A stretch of DNA of 64,000 nucleotides from AC-32 sp963715575 (GTDB taxonomy: Bacteria > Actinomycetota > Thermoleophilia > Gaiellales > Gaiellaceae), in assembly GCA_963715575.1 (NCBI GenBank), contig OY970250.1, forward strand, positions 1 through 64,000, given 5' to 3'. Position numbers and translations under genes: made by a program. Positions 23,166 through 34,400 of this stretch are shown in pieces; the stretch's first letter is position 1; each line of letters starts with the position of its first letter. The notes under the pieces were generated by a model. It had not been told where the DNA came from. It saw only the letters and a list, made by a program, of their open reading frames with translations, and did no database searches.

Positions 23166-25214
23166 TCAGACCTTGGCTTCTTCCAGCTCCTTCTTCGTCT
23201 CGTCGATGATCTTCTCCGCGATGTGCGTCGGGACTTCCTCGTAGCGCAGGAAGTGCATGTGGTAGTCGCCGCGCCCGCCGGTCAGCGAGGTCAGCGCCTG
23301 CGCGTAGGTGAGGATCTCCGCCATCGGCACCTCGGCCTTGATCGAGGTCATCCCGCCGACCGGCTCCATCCCCTGCAGCCGGCCGCGCCGTGAGTTGAGG
23401 TCGCCGTTGACCGCGCCGACGGCGTCGTCGGGCACGCTCACCTCCAGCTCCATGATCGGCTCGAGCAGCACCGGGTCGGCCTTCGCGTAGGCGTCCTTGA
23501 ACGCCATCGAGCCGGCGATCTTGAACGCCATCTCGGAGGAGTCGACGTTGTGCTGCTGGCCGTCGACGAGCCGGACCCGGACACCCTGTACCGGCGCGCC
23601 GGCGAGCTCGCCGTGCTGCATCGCCTCCTGGATGCCCTTGTCCACCGCGGGCCGGAAGCCCTGCTGGATCACCCCGCCGACGATCTCGTCCACGAACTCG
23701 TAGCCTTCGCGCTCGGGCAGCGGCTCGAGCACGATCTCGCAGTCGCCGAACTGGCCGCGGCCGCCGGTCTGCTTCTTGTAGCGGTGCCGCGCGCGCGACT
23801 CCTTGCGGATCGTCTCGAGGTACGGGACGTGCGGCTGGTGCAGCTCGACGTCAACGCTGAAGCGGTTGCGCAGGCGGTCGACGGCGACCTCGACGTGGAT
23901 CTGGCTCATCCCGGAGAGCAGCTGGTCGCCGGTCTGCGGGTCGCGGCGCAGGACGAGCGTCGGGTCCTCCTCGGCGAGGCGGCGCAGCGAGGAGGCGACC
24001 TTCTCCTCGTCGCCCTTGGCCTTCGGCGTCACCGCGAAGCTCATCACCGGCTCGGGGAAGTCGAGCTTCGGCGGCTCGACCTGGCGCTCCGCGTCCAGCA
24101 ACAGGTCGCCGGTGGTCGTCTCCTTCAGCTTGGCGACCGCGCCGATGTCGCCGGTGCCGAACTCCTTGGCCGGCTCGTGGTCCTTGCCCTGCAGCGTGAG
24201 CAGCGCGCCGACGCGCTCCTTCGCGTGCGAGCGGGTGTTCACGACCGTCGCGTCGGCGCCGAGCGTGCCGGAGAGGACGCGGAAGAGATTGATCCGGCCC
24301 GCAAACGGGTCGGCCACCGTCTTGAAGACGAAGGCCGCGGTCCCCGCGCCGTCGACGTCGATCGAGGGAGGGCGCTTCGCCGGCGAGGGGACGCCCTCGA
24401 CGAGCAGGTCGAGCACCGCCGTCGTGCCGAGGTTCTTCGTCGCCACCCCGCAGGCGACCGGGAACAGCTCGCCGCGCGTGACCGCGTCCTTCAGCGCGTG
24501 CGCGACCTCCTCGACGGAGAGCTCCTCGCCCTCGAGGTAGCGCTCCATCAGCCCTTCGTCCGTCTCGACGACCGAGTCGAGCAGCTGCGTCCGGTACTGC
24601 TGCACCGTGTCGTGCAGGTCCTCCGGGATCTCCATCGGCCCGCTCTCGCGCTCGCCCTCAGGGCTGCCGTAGGCGGTCATATGCAGCAGGTCGACGATCC
24701 CCGTCAGCTCGTGCTCGGCGCCGATCGGCAGGTGCACGGCGACGCAGCGCTCGGAGAGCTGGGAGCGGAACTGCTCGAGCGCGCGGTAGAAGTCGGCCCG
24801 CTCGCGGTCGAGCATGTTCACGAAGACGACGCGGGGCAGGTCGAGCGACTCGGCGCGGTTCCAGACGCGGCTCGTCTGCACCTCGACGCCCATCACCGCG
24901 CTCGCCACGAGCAGCGTCCCCTCGACGACGCGCAGCGCGGCCACGGTGTCGCCCGCGAAGCCCGCGTCGCCGGGCGCGTCGATCAGGTTGATCTTGCGGC
25001 CCTGCCACTCGAGGTGGCAGATCGACGAGGCGAGCGACATCTGGCGGCGCTGCTCGTCCTCGTCCCAGTCCGAGGTGGTCGTGCCTGCCTCGACCGTGCC
25101 CAGCCGGTTGATCGCGCCGGCCTGGAAGAGCATCGCCTCCACCAGTGAGGTCTTTCCGGTCCCCCGGTGTCCGGTGACGGCGACGTTGCGAATCTTTCCG
25201 GGCTCGGTTGGCAT
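23166..25214 (-). CDS. Elongation factor G-like GTPase (EF-G2 type)
   Basis: A 682-residue EF-G paralogue with all EF-G domains. The P-loop is GHRGTGKTS. The G3 motif reads DAPGDAGF where EF-G has DTPGHVDF, losing the histidine, and G4 reads NMLD instead of NKMD. C-terminal domains IV-V contain GRGQFGDCEIVLEP and MHFLRYEEVP. Actinobacterial EF-G2 proteins are known to diverge at these sites and do not replace EF-G in translocation, so this is not the housekeeping factor. AGGAGGAG lies before the ATG. Its cellular role is unknown. Confidence 0.9.
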   Translation of the reverse strand: MPTEPGKIRNVAVTGHRGTGKTSLVEAMLFQAGAINRLGTVEAGTTTSDWDEDEQRRQMSLASSICHLEWQGRKINLIDAPGDAGFAGDTVAALRVVEGTLLVASAVMGVEVQTSRVWNRAESLDLPRVVFVNMLDRERADFYRALEQFRSQLSERCVAVHLPIGAEHELTGIVDLLHMTAYGSPEGERESGPMEIPEDLHDTVQQYRTQLLDSVVETDEGLMERYLEGEELSVEEVAHALKDAVTRGELFPVACGVATKNLGTTAVLDLLVEGVPSPAKRPPSIDVDGAGTAAFVFKTVADPFAGRINLFRVLSGTLGADATVVNTRSHAKERVGALLTLQGKDHEPAKEFGTGDIGAVAKLKETTTGDLLLDAERQVEPPKLDFPEPVMSFAVTPKAKGDEEKVASSLRRLAEEDPTLVLRRDPQTGDQLLSGMSQIHVEVAVDRLRNRFSVDVELHQPHVPYLETIRKESRARHRYKKQTGGRGQFGDCEIVLEPLPEREGYEFVDEIVGGVIQQGFRPAVDKGIQEAMQHGELAGAPVQGVRVRLVDGQQHNVDSSEMAFKIAGSMAFKDAYAKADPVLLEPIMELEVSVPDDAVGAVNGDLNSRRGRLQGMEPVGGMTSIKAEVPMAEILTYAQALTSLTGGRGDYHMHFLRYEEVPTHIAEKIIDETKKELEEAKV

Positions 25215-25289
25215 CGCGGGCGACTCCTCCTCGGGACGCGGGAACGAGTCCCGATCTTACCCCTGGGCGGCATCTATCCTCGACCGGCG

Positions 25290-26705
25290 ATGTGGTGGCA
25301 GGACGCGGTCGTCTACCAGGTCTACCCGCGCTCGTTCCAGGACTCGGACGGCGACGGAGTCGGCGACCTGCGCGGGATCACGCAGCGGCTCGAGCACCTC
25401 TCCTACCTCGGCGTGGACGCGCTCTGGCTCTCGCCGATCTACCCCTCCCCGCTCGCGGACTTCGGCTACGACGTCTCCGACTACACGGGGATCGACCCGC
25501 AGTTCGGGACGCTGGAGGACTTCGACCAGCTGGTCGCGGCCGCGCACGAGCGCGGGCTGCGCGTGCTGCTCGACCTCGTTGCGTGCCACACCTCGATCGA
25601 GCACCCGTGGTTCCGCGAGCATCCCGACCGGTACATCTGGTCGCCGGTCGACGGGCCGCCGAACAACTGGGTCTCGGCCTTCGGCGGCAGCGCATGGAGC
25701 CGCGACGAGGCGAGCGGCCGCTGGTATCCGCACTCGTTCTATCCGGAGCAGCCGGACCTCGACTGGCGCAACCCCGAGGTCGTGTCGGCCATGCAGGACG
25801 TCGTCAGCTTCTGGCTCGGCCGTGGCGTCGACGGCTTCCGCCTGGACGCGATCGACCGGCTCGTCAAGGACGAGCAGCTGCGCGACGACCCGCCCGCGAG
25901 CGCGCCTTTTCCGCTGCCGTTGGATCCGGAGGCCGAGCGGCTGGAGATCCGCTACTCCGGCAACCGGCCCGAGGCGATCGAGGCGCTGCGGGCGCTGCGC
26001 GAGGCAGCGGGCGACGCGCTGCTGGTGGGGGAGGTCTACCGGCCGGTCGGCGAGTACGAACGCTGGCTCGAGGTACTCGACCTCGTCTTCGCGTTCGAGT
26101 TCCTCTTCTCCCCCTGGGACGCGGAGCGGCTGCGGGCCGCGATCGAGCCCGCCGCCGAGCTCCGACGAGCGGCCTGGGTGATGTCGAACCACGACTTCGA
26201 CCGGCTCGCGACCCGCGTCGGCCCGGAGAACCTGCGCGCCGCGGCCGTGCTGCTGCTGACGCTGCCGGGCGCGGCCTTCGTCTACCAGGGGGACGAGCTC
26301 GGCCTCGCGAACGGTCCCGGCCACGAGCCGCCGTTCGACCGTGCCGGCCGCGACCGCTTGCGCCACCCGATGCAGTGGGAAACCGGGCCGAAGGCGGGAT
26401 TTACGAGCGGGAGACCCTGGTTGCCGCTCGTCGACCCCGATGAGAAGAACGTCGCCGACCAGCGCACCGATCCCGAGTCGTTGTTGAACTTCTACCGGCA
26501 GTTGCTCGAGCTGCGGCGTGGGCTCGGCCCGGGCTTCCGGCTGCTCGACGCCGAGCCCGGGGTCGTGGCCTACGAGCGGGACGGCCACGTCGTCGCCGTC
26601 AACACGACCGCCGAGCCGCGCACAGCACCCGAGGGTGACCCCCTGCTCGCCACGGACGACGGCGACGGCCTCCCGCCGCACGCCGCGTTGATCGTGCGAA
26701 ACTAG
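25290..26705 (+). CDS. GH13 alpha-glucosidase
   Basis: A 471-residue glycoside hydrolase of family 13 without signal peptide, acting in the cytosol on imported alpha-glucosides. Catalytic residues: nucleophile D186 in GFRLDAID, acid/base E248 in LLVGEVY and D302 in MSNHDFDR. The N-terminal DSDGDGVGD is the usual calcium loop, and HPMQW is typical of oligo-1,6-glucosidase/alpha-glucosidase/trehalose-hydrolase types. TATCCT lies 9 nt before the ATG. The ABC ATPase gene follows after 8 bp, so uptake and hydrolysis are linked. The exact glycosidic linkage is not readable. Confidence 0.93.
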   Translation: MWWQDAVVYQVYPRSFQDSDGDGVGDLRGITQRLEHLSYLGVDALWLSPIYPSPLADFGYDVSDYTGIDPQFGTLEDFDQLVAAAHERGLRVLLDLVACHTSIEHPWFREHPDRYIWSPVDGPPNNWVSAFGGSAWSRDEASGRWYPHSFYPEQPDLDWRNPEVVSAMQDVVSFWLGRGVDGFRLDAIDRLVKDEQLRDDPPASAPFPLPLDPEAERLEIRYSGNRPEAIEALRALREAAGDALLVGEVYRPVGEYERWLEVLDLVFAFEFLFSPWDAERLRAAIEPAAELRRAAWVMSNHDFDRLATRVGPENLRAAAVLLLTLPGAAFVYQGDELGLANGPGHEPPFDRAGRDRLRHPMQWETGPKAGFTSGRPWLPLVDPDEKNVADQRTDPESLLNFYRQLLELRRGLGPGFRLLDAEPGVVAYERDGHVVAVNTTAEPRTAPEGDPLLATDDGDGLPPHAALIVRN

Positions 26706-26713
26706 TACCACGC

Positions 26714-27910
<1,197 letters not shown>

Positions 27911-27917
27911 ATGAAGC

Positions 27918-27944
27918 GGCCGCGCCGGCCAAGCCGGCACGGCC
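27918..27944. terminator. Bidirectional terminator hairpin between convergent transporter genes
   Basis: Arms GGCCG-C-GCCGGC and GCCGGC-A-CGGCC (11 pairs, one mismatch) around a CAA loop, followed on the plus strand by TCTT. It lies between convergent genes and could stop both transcripts. Confidence 0.6.
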
Positions 27945-27950
27945 TCTTAC

Positions 27951-27977
27951 GGTCGGCGTCGCAAGCGCCGCCTTAGC
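27951..27977. repeat. 27-nt repeat over permease stop codon, copy 2
   Basis: GGTCGGCGTCGCAAGCGCCG followed by CCTTAGC, differing at one base from the copy over the folD stop. It again covers the TAA stop of a minus-strand gene. Confidence 0.6.
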
Positions 27978-28890
27978 CCTTGACCGCGCCGGCGGTGAGG
28001 CCCGCCAGGATGCGCTTCTGCAGGATCAGGGTGATCGCGATCAGCGGCAGCGTCACGATCACGGTCGCCGCCATGATCTGCCCCCAGGGAATGTTGAACG
28101 CCGCGCCCGACTTCCCCACGAAGGACGTGATCGCCAGCGGCACCGTGTATTTCTGCGGCGTCTGGATGAACGAGAGCGCGTAGAGGTACTCGTTCCAGGC
28201 CGCGATGAAGGCGAGCAGACCCGTCGTCACGAGCCCGGGCGCGATCAGCGGCAGCAGCACCTTGTAGAAGACCTGCAGCGGCGTCGCGCCGTCGACGTAG
28301 GCCGCCTCCTCGAGCTCACCGGGCAAGGCGCGCATGAAGCTCGTCAGCACCCAGACCGTGAACGGGAGCGTGAAGATCAGGTACGTCAGGATCAGCGCGC
28401 CGAGCTTGTCGTAGAGATGGAAGTTCGTGATCATCGTGTACAGGGCGCCGAGAATCGCGATCTGCGGGAAGATCGTCATCGAGAGCATCAGGTAGAGCAC
28501 GAACGAGCGGCCACGGAAGCGGAAGCGGCCGAGCGCGTAGGCCGCGAGCGCGCCGATCGCGAGCGAGATCAGCGTCACCGAGCCGGCGACGATGAACGAG
28601 TTGAGCAGCGCCTTGCGGAAGAAGTCGGTGCTGAGCGCCTGCCGGTAGTTCTCCAGCGTCGGATGCGACGGGAAGTACTGCAGCGGCGTGCTGAACAGGT
28701 CCCCCTCGGGCGTGAACGAGGAGCGGACGGCCCAGTAGAACGGGAACAGCGCATAGGCGAAGATCAGCGCGATCAGCAGGTAGAACGGCAGCCTGAGCAG
28801 GAAGCGCCCGTACCAGGTCTTGCGCAGGCGGCGCATACCGGTCGCCGGCCGGGCGTACGTGCGGGCCGAGGTCTCCGCGGTGGCGCTCAT
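27973..28890 (-). CDS. Sugar ABC transporter permease (MalG-like)
   Basis: A 305-residue inner-membrane permease with six predicted helices. The EAA loop that docks on the ATPase reads EEAAYVDGATPLQVFYKVLL followed by PLIAPG. The N-terminal cytoplasmic tail precedes helix 1 (LLIALIFAYALFPFYWAV), which carries the usual FPFYW of MalG/UgpE proteins. Its ATG overlaps the stop of the MalF-like gene (ATGA). It is the last gene of binding protein - MalF-like - MalG-like. Confidence 0.94.
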   Translation of the reverse strand: MSATAETSARTYARPATGMRRLRKTWYGRFLLRLPFYLLIALIFAYALFPFYWAVRSSFTPEGDLFSTPLQYFPSHPTLENYRQALSTDFFRKALLNSFIVAGSVTLISLAIGALAAYALGRFRFRGRSFVLYLMLSMTIFPQIAILGALYTMITNFHLYDKLGALILTYLIFTLPFTVWVLTSFMRALPGELEEAAYVDGATPLQVFYKVLLPLIAPGLVTTGLLAFIAAWNEYLYALSFIQTPQKYTVPLAITSFVGKSGAAFNIPWGQIMAATVIVTLPLIAITLILQKRILAGLTAGAVKG

Positions 28891-29816
28891 TCCTCTCCTG
28901 TCAGCCGCATGAAGGTGACGTAGATGACGACGAACAGCGCGATGATCAGGAAGATGCAGACGCTGAGCGCCGCGCCGTAGCCGACGTAGCCGTCACCGAC
29001 GATCGTGCTCTGGTTGTAGATGGCCATCGTCTGGGTGTCGGGACGTGCGCCGAAGAAGACGTAGAAGACGTCGAAGACGCGCAGCGCGTCGAGCGTCCGG
29101 AAGATCAGCGTGACGAGAATCGCCGGCCGCAGCAGCGGGAAGGTGATGCGCCAGAACTGCTGCCAGATGTTCGCCCCGTCCACGGCCGCCGCCTCGTAGA
29201 GGTCGTTCGGAATCACCTGCAGTCCCGCGAGCAGGAGCAATGCGACGAACGGCGTCGTCTTCCAGACGTCGACCGCGGAGACGGAAGCCAGTGGGTGCTG
29301 GGTGAGCCATGACGTCGGCTCGACGAACGGCAGCTTCGCCGCCAGGTCGTTGATCACCCCGAAGACGTCGTCGAGCATCCACTTCCACATCTGCGCGGCG
29401 ACGACCGTCGGGATCGCCCACGGCACGAGCATCACCGCGCGCATCAGGCCGCGCCCCTTGAAGCTCGAGTTGACGACCAGCGCGATCACCAGGCCGAGCG
29501 CGAACTCGAACGCGACGGTGATGAGCGTGAACTTGATCGTCAGGATGATCGCGTCCTTGAAGATCGCGTCGTGGATCACCCCGAGCTCGCCGAAGTAGTT
29601 GTCGAGCCCGACCCACTTGGAGCCGGGCGTCAGGAACTCTTCGTCCGTGAAGCTCTGGTAGACGGTCTTGGCGAGCGGGTAGATCGCGACGAAGGTGACC
29701 GCGGCGAGCGCGGGTAGCAGCAACAGCCAGGCGAGACGCGTCTGACGACGCTGGAGCTTCGTCGTCCGGCGACGGCGGCGGCGAGGCGGGGTTGCGGGCG
29801 TGGCGACCGTGCTCAT
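28887..29816 (-). CDS. Sugar ABC transporter permease (MalF-like)
   Basis: A 309-residue permease. A basic N-terminus rich in arginine precedes helix 1 (LAWLLLLPALAAVTFVAIYP). The docking loop is YEAAAVDGANIWQQFWRITF then PLLRP. A short periplasmic DEEFLTPGSKWVGLDNYF segment follows helix 1, as in UgpA/MalF-type proteins. It pairs with the MalG-like subunit and is separated from the binding-protein gene by 61 bp containing a strong hairpin. No Shine-Dalgarno is seen before its ATG. Confidence 0.94.
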   Translation of the reverse strand: MSTVATPATPPRRRRRRTTKLQRRQTRLAWLLLLPALAAVTFVAIYPLAKTVYQSFTDEEFLTPGSKWVGLDNYFGELGVIHDAIFKDAIILTIKFTLITVAFEFALGLVIALVVNSSFKGRGLMRAVMLVPWAIPTVVAAQMWKWMLDDVFGVINDLAAKLPFVEPTSWLTQHPLASVSAVDVWKTTPFVALLLLAGLQVIPNDLYEAAAVDGANIWQQFWRITFPLLRPAILVTLIFRTLDALRVFDVFYVFFGARPDTQTMAIYNQSTIVGDGYVGYGAALSVCIFLIIALFVVIYVTFMRLTGEE

Positions 29817-29826
29817 CGGAAAACAT

Positions 29827-29856
29827 GAGGGAGGATGACAGGTGCCATCCTCCCTC
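29827..29856 (-). other. Intra-operon hairpin after the binding-protein gene
   Basis: Perfect 11-bp arms GAGGGAGGATG/CATCCTCCCTC with an 8-nt loop, no T-run. Such hairpins between binding protein and permease genes commonly protect the upstream mRNA or cause partial termination, giving more binding protein than permease. Confidence 0.65.
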
Positions 29857-29877
29857 GTTCGCGCTAGGTGTGAAGCG

Positions 29878-31227
<1,350 letters not shown>

Positions 31228-31330
31228 TCTCCCACGTCCTTTCCAGTTAGACCCCAGTTGGACACACGAAGGCAACGTTGCAGGTAGCCAGGAGCAGTGT
31301 CAAGGGAAAGTACCGAGCGTGCAGGTCGTT

Positions 31331-32116
31331 TCAGCGACCCAGCGGCTCGCGTGCGGGTGAGCCCGCCAGCCGTGCCTTCAGGCGCAGGATCGCCTTCGTG
31401 TGCAGCTGCGAGACGCGCGACTCGGTCACGCCGAGCACCTCGCCGATCTCGCGCAGGGTCAGCTCCTCGTAGTAATAGAGCGTGACGACCAGCTTCTCGC
31501 GCTCGGGCAGGCGCGCGATCGCCTCGCCGAGCGCCTCCTTCAGCTCCGTCTGCGCCAGCTCGGTCTGCGGCTCTGGCCCCTGCGTGTCCTCGATCGTGTC
31601 GATCAGGGCGACCTGGTCACCGCCGGTCGACGAGATCGTCCAGAGCTCGTCGAGCGCGGCGATCGAGGAGCGGCCGATCTCGGAGAGGCTCTCGTCCAGC
31701 TCGTCGGTTGAGATGCCGAGCTTCTCGGAGATCTCCTCGTCGGTCGGCGCGCGGTGGAGCTTGCGCTCGAGCTCGCCGATCGCGCGCTCGATGTCGCGGG
31801 CCCGGGAGCGGACCGAGCGCGGCACCCAGTCGAGGGCGCGCAGCTCGTCGATGATCGAGCCCTTGATCCGCGCGATCGCGTAGGTCTCGAACTTGATGTC
31901 GCGCTCCGGGTCGAAGCGCTCGATCGCCCCGATGAGGCCGAGCAGCCCGTACGAGACGAGGTCGTTCTCGTCCACGTGCGCGGGCAGCCCGCTGCCGAGC
32001 CGGCCGGCGACGTACTTGACCAGCGGCGCGTAGGTGAGGATCAGCCGGTCGCGGGCGGCCTGGTCCTTCGACTTCGCATACTCGCGCCAGAGGGCCTGCG
32101 TCTCGTCCTGCGCCAC
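31331..32116 (-). CDS. WhiG/FliA-type RNA polymerase sigma factor
   Basis: A 261-residue sigma-28-family factor. Region 2 reads LVSYGLLGLIGAIERFDPER then FETYAIARIKGSIIDELRAL and WVPRSVR. Region 3 has APTDEEISEKLGIS, and region 4 TLREIGEVLGVTESRVSQLH. In actinobacteria this family covers WhiG (sporulation) and FliA (motility); no flagellar or sporulation gene is nearby, so the role is open. The GTG is preceded by TATTCT 6 nt upstream, a leaderless-type promoter. Confidence 0.93.
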   Translation of the reverse strand: MAQDETQALWREYAKSKDQAARDRLILTYAPLVKYVAGRLGSGLPAHVDENDLVSYGLLGLIGAIERFDPERDIKFETYAIARIKGSIIDELRALDWVPRSVRSRARDIERAIGELERKLHRAPTDEEISEKLGISTDELDESLSEIGRSSIAALDELWTISSTGGDQVALIDTIEDTQGPEPQTELAQTELKEALGEAIARLPEREKLVVTLYYYEELTLREIGEVLGVTESRVSQLHTKAILRLKARLAGSPAREPLGR

Positions 32117-32122
32117 GGTCAG

Positions 32123-32128
32123 AGAATA
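32123..32128 (-). promoter_or_regulatory. Leaderless -10 element for the WhiG-type sigma gene
   Basis: TATTCT on the minus strand, 6 nt before GTG, with no Shine-Dalgarno. It lies outside any stop codon of the upstream gene. Confidence 0.5.
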
Positions 32129-32132
32129 CGGA

Positions 32133-32330
32133 CTAGGGCGGGGGTTTCCTCAGATTCCGGATCGAGAGGCTGAAAAGCCAGAGCGCGATTACGCCCGCGG
32201 CGATCACCACCACGACGAGCCCGGCGTTCGTGTCGACGGCTTCCGCGGCGGCTGCGGCGATACCCACGAAGGCAATCGCGAGGACGAGGAACAGCGCGCC
32301 GAGCGCAGGCCTTGGAGGCGGCGGAGCCAT
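32133..32330 (-). CDS. Small two-helix membrane protein
   Basis: A 65-residue protein starting MAPPPPRPALGALFLVLAIA, with two transmembrane helices (about 9-28 and 37-56) and a short basic tail RNLRKPPP. It lies 16 bp upstream of the sigma gene on the same strand. No family recognised; it could be a membrane partner of that sigma factor, but nothing in the sequence shows this. Confidence 0.55.
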   Translation of the reverse strand: MAPPPPRPALGALFLVLAIAFVGIAAAAAEAVDTNAGLVVVVIAAGVIALWLFSLSIRNLRKPPP

Positions 32331-32375
32331 GCCGGGATGCTAGAGCGCCCGCGGCTACAATCGGGCCGCAACCCT

Positions 32376-32448
32376 AGGGGCGTAGCTCAACTGGCAGAGC
32401 ACCGGTCTCCAAAACCGGGGGTTGCAGGTTCGAGTCCTGCCGCCCCTG
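32376..32448 (+). tRNA. tRNA-Trp (CCA)
   Basis: A 73-nt cloverleaf: acceptor AGGGGCG/CGCCCCT, discriminator G, D-arm TAGCTCAACTGGCAGAGC, anticodon loop TCTCCAAAA with CCA and T-loop GGTTCGAGTCC. The terminal CCA is not encoded. It is followed by a hairpin that may terminate it. Confidence 0.96.
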
Positions 32449-32458
32449 CCTCTCGTCT

Positions 32459-32494
32459 AGCGGAGTGTGTGCGCCTGCGGGCACACGTTCCGCT
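32459..32494 (+). terminator. Hairpin downstream of tRNA-Trp
   Basis: Arms AGCGGA-gt-GTGTGC and GCACAC-gt-TCCGCT with a symmetric internal loop and 8-nt apex. There is no long T-run, only CTCTTGTC. Directly after it a 10-nt unit GCTCTTGTCA occurs twice in tandem (32497-32516). Confidence 0.5.
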
Positions 32495-32612
32495 CCGCTC
32501 TTGTCAGCTCTTGTCAGCATTGGCGACTCGCCGCTGTCGTAGTCAAGTCACCTCGCCAAGTCAAACACGCTGGCGCCGTCTTCGAAGCAGCGGAAGGGCG
32601 GTCTTGCGCCCC

Positions 32613-32819
32613 TTACTCTGCTCGGCGCATCGCTCTGTACACCGAGTCCCAATGCGAGGAGACCTCCTCCAAGGCGCGGGCCGTGGTCAGAGCGGCTACC
32701 TCCAGCCCTTTGATGATCCTCTCGACTTCAGCCAAGCGCGTCTCGAGGGCGTGGACCTTTTGCCCAAGGCTGTCCAGCTCCTGGGCAAGGACTTCGCTCT
32801 CACTGCTTGCGGAAGCCAT
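32613..32819 (-). CDS. Small coiled-coil protein
   Basis: A 68-residue protein, almost entirely heptad-rich: QELDSLGQKVHALETRLAEV then ERIIKGLEVAALTTARALEE. It is soluble and acidic. It begins 5 nt after the stop of the preceding 67-residue gene and should be in one operon with it. No family recognised; a dimerising adaptor or structural role would fit the composition. Confidence 0.6.
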   Translation of the reverse strand: MASASSESEVLAQELDSLGQKVHALETRLAEVERIIKGLEVAALTTARALEEVSSHWDSVYRAMRRAE

Positions 32820-32824
32820 AGGTG

Positions 32825-33028
32825 CTACCCGTCCTCGATGTCTTCGACGCGGTTCGCGACCAGATGGAATGAACGCTGTACGGCGATGACCAGCCCCATC
32901 AGCAGGTGATTCATCTCTTCCACCGGCGGTGCTACTCCTGACCCATCCGCAGCCTGTGCCTTCTCGTACGCGGGCAAGGACTTCACCTCGCGCCGAAAGA
33001 TCTCATCGATCTCGTCCCTTAAAGCCAT
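32825..33028 (-). CDS. Small helical protein of unknown function
   Basis: A 67-residue protein starting MALRDEIDEIFRREVKSLPA, followed by a middle GSGVAPPVEEMNHLLMGLVI and a helical end HLVANRVEDIEDG. GGGAGA lies 5 nt before the ATG, which fixes the start; a much longer open frame upstream has no support. It is the first gene of a two-gene unit with the coiled-coil protein, divergent from the sigma-70-type gene. Confidence 0.6.
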   Translation of the reverse strand: MALRDEIDEIFRREVKSLPAYEKAQAADGSGVAPPVEEMNHLLMGLVIAVQRSFHLVANRVEDIEDG

Positions 33029-33285
33029 TGCCGTCTCCCGTTCGATTGCGGCCAACACTAGAGCAGGCGACTGAACGGCTGAAGAGCGGCTGGGGCGGCG
33101 AGCCGAGCGACTAGGACGCTCCCCCACGTGTACATTGCTTCCAGCAGCGAGTAGTCGATTTCCTCGCGGAGCTGCACGAGCCCGCGCCTCCTCTCCTCTT
33201 TGTCGTGAAGGCCCGCTTTCCGGGCTGTCGCATTCGGCCCACGGATTGCCTCGCGGGTGTAAGTGCCGAGGAACGGAGCGCGCGA

Positions 33286-34188
33286 GTGCCCTCGAGCGCA
33301 AACCAAGCCCGAATCCACAGTCCCCTGGCGGGTCCTGCAGCAGCGGGAGAAGACCCGCCCCAGGTCACGACCGACTCGCTCCAGCTCTTCCTGAAGGACA
33401 TCGGCAAGGTCGACCTGCTCACCGCCGCGCAGGAGGTCGAGCTGGCGAAGCGGATCGAGCGCGGCGAGCACCGCGCCAAGCAGGCGATGGTGGAGGCCAA
33501 CCTGCGCCTCGTCGTCTCGATCGCCAAGAAGTACCGCAACCAGGGCCTGCCCTTCCTCGATCTGATCCAGGAGGGCACGATCGGGCTGGTGCGCGCGGCC
33601 GAGAAGTTCGACCACCGCAAGGGCTTCAAGTTCTCGACCTACGCCACGTGGTGGATCCGCCAGGCCGTCGCCCGCGCGCTGGCAGACAAGGCGCGGACGA
33701 TCCGGATGCCGGTCCACATCGTCGAGAAGCTGAACAAGATCGTCCGCTCGGAGCGGAAGCTGCGCGCGGAGCTCGGGCGCGAGCCGACCTCGTTCGAGAT
33801 CGGGCTCGACGTCGAGCTAACCGCGGACGAGGTCGAGTCGATCCGCCGCAGCTCGCAGGCGCCGGTCTCGCTGGAGAAGCCGGTCGGCGACGAGGAGGAG
33901 TCGGAGTTCGGCCACTTCCTCACCGACGAGAGCGAGCCGCTGCCGGAGGAGGTCGCCGAGGTCGAGCTGCGCAAGGCCACGCTCGGCCGCGTGCTGCAGA
34001 CGCTCAGCGCCCGCGAGCGCCGCGTGCTCGAGCTGCGCTACGGGCTCAACGGCGAGCACCCGCGCACGCTGGACGAGGTCGGCAAGATCTTCAACGTCTC
34101 GCGCGAGCGGATCCGGCAGATCGAGAGTGACGGTTTGAACCAGCTGAAGGCGCACCCAAGCACGGCCAAGCTCGATCACGACCTCTAA
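33286..34188 (+). CDS. Sigma-70 family factor (RpoD/SigA-like)
   Basis: A roughly 300-residue primary-type or group 2 sigma factor. Region 1.2-2 begins DSLQLFLKDIGKVDLLTAAQ; the core region 2 reads LIQEGTIGLVRAAEKFDHRK then FSTYATWWIRQA. Region 3 has RMPVHIVEKLNK and region 4 the HTH TLDEVGKIFNVSRERIRQIE. Region 1.1 is absent. Two GTG starts are possible; the one used has a GGAG 7 nt upstream, and an earlier GTG would add 27 residues. Whether it is the housekeeping factor depends on other rpoD copies in the genome. Confidence 0.92.
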   Translation: MPSSANQARIHSPLAGPAAAGEDPPQVTTDSLQLFLKDIGKVDLLTAAQEVELAKRIERGEHRAKQAMVEANLRLVVSIAKKYRNQGLPFLDLIQEGTIGLVRAAEKFDHRKGFKFSTYATWWIRQAVARALADKARTIRMPVHIVEKLNKIVRSERKLRAELGREPTSFEIGLDVELTADEVESIRRSSQAPVSLEKPVGDEEESEFGHFLTDESEPLPEEVAEVELRKATLGRVLQTLSARERRVLELRYGLNGEHPRTLDEVGKIFNVSRERIRQIESDGLNQLKAHPSTAKLDHDL

Positions 34189-34290
34189 CCGCCAGCGCCG
34201 GAGTGCCGGCGAGAGCGGCGACTGCGCCGCCGATCCGACGACGCAGCAGGATCGCGGCTATGGTGGAACCAGCGCGTTGGCTCTGTTGTT

Positions 34291-34400
34291 GAAGCCGTCG
34301 AGGCTCTGCACGTTCCTCTCCGACTGTGACCCCTGGCCTGACCGCCGCAGTGTGCCCATTCGAGTGCTCTGCCCTGTAAGACCCACAGAAGGAGCATCAG
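34291..34400 (+). ncRNA. Conserved leader RNA, copy A
   Basis: The 5' region of the next gene shares blocks with a second leader 1.8 kb away: GAAGCCGTCGAGGCTC (16 of 16), TTCCTCTCCGACTG (14 of 14), then GGCCTGA, GTGCCC and GTGCTCT in the same order. GTCGAGG can pair with the CCTCTCCGAC block, and a second hairpin brings GTGCCC near GTGCTC. It ends at an AGGAG ribosome site. A riboswitch or protein-responsive leader fits, but no known class was recognised. Confidence 0.5.
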
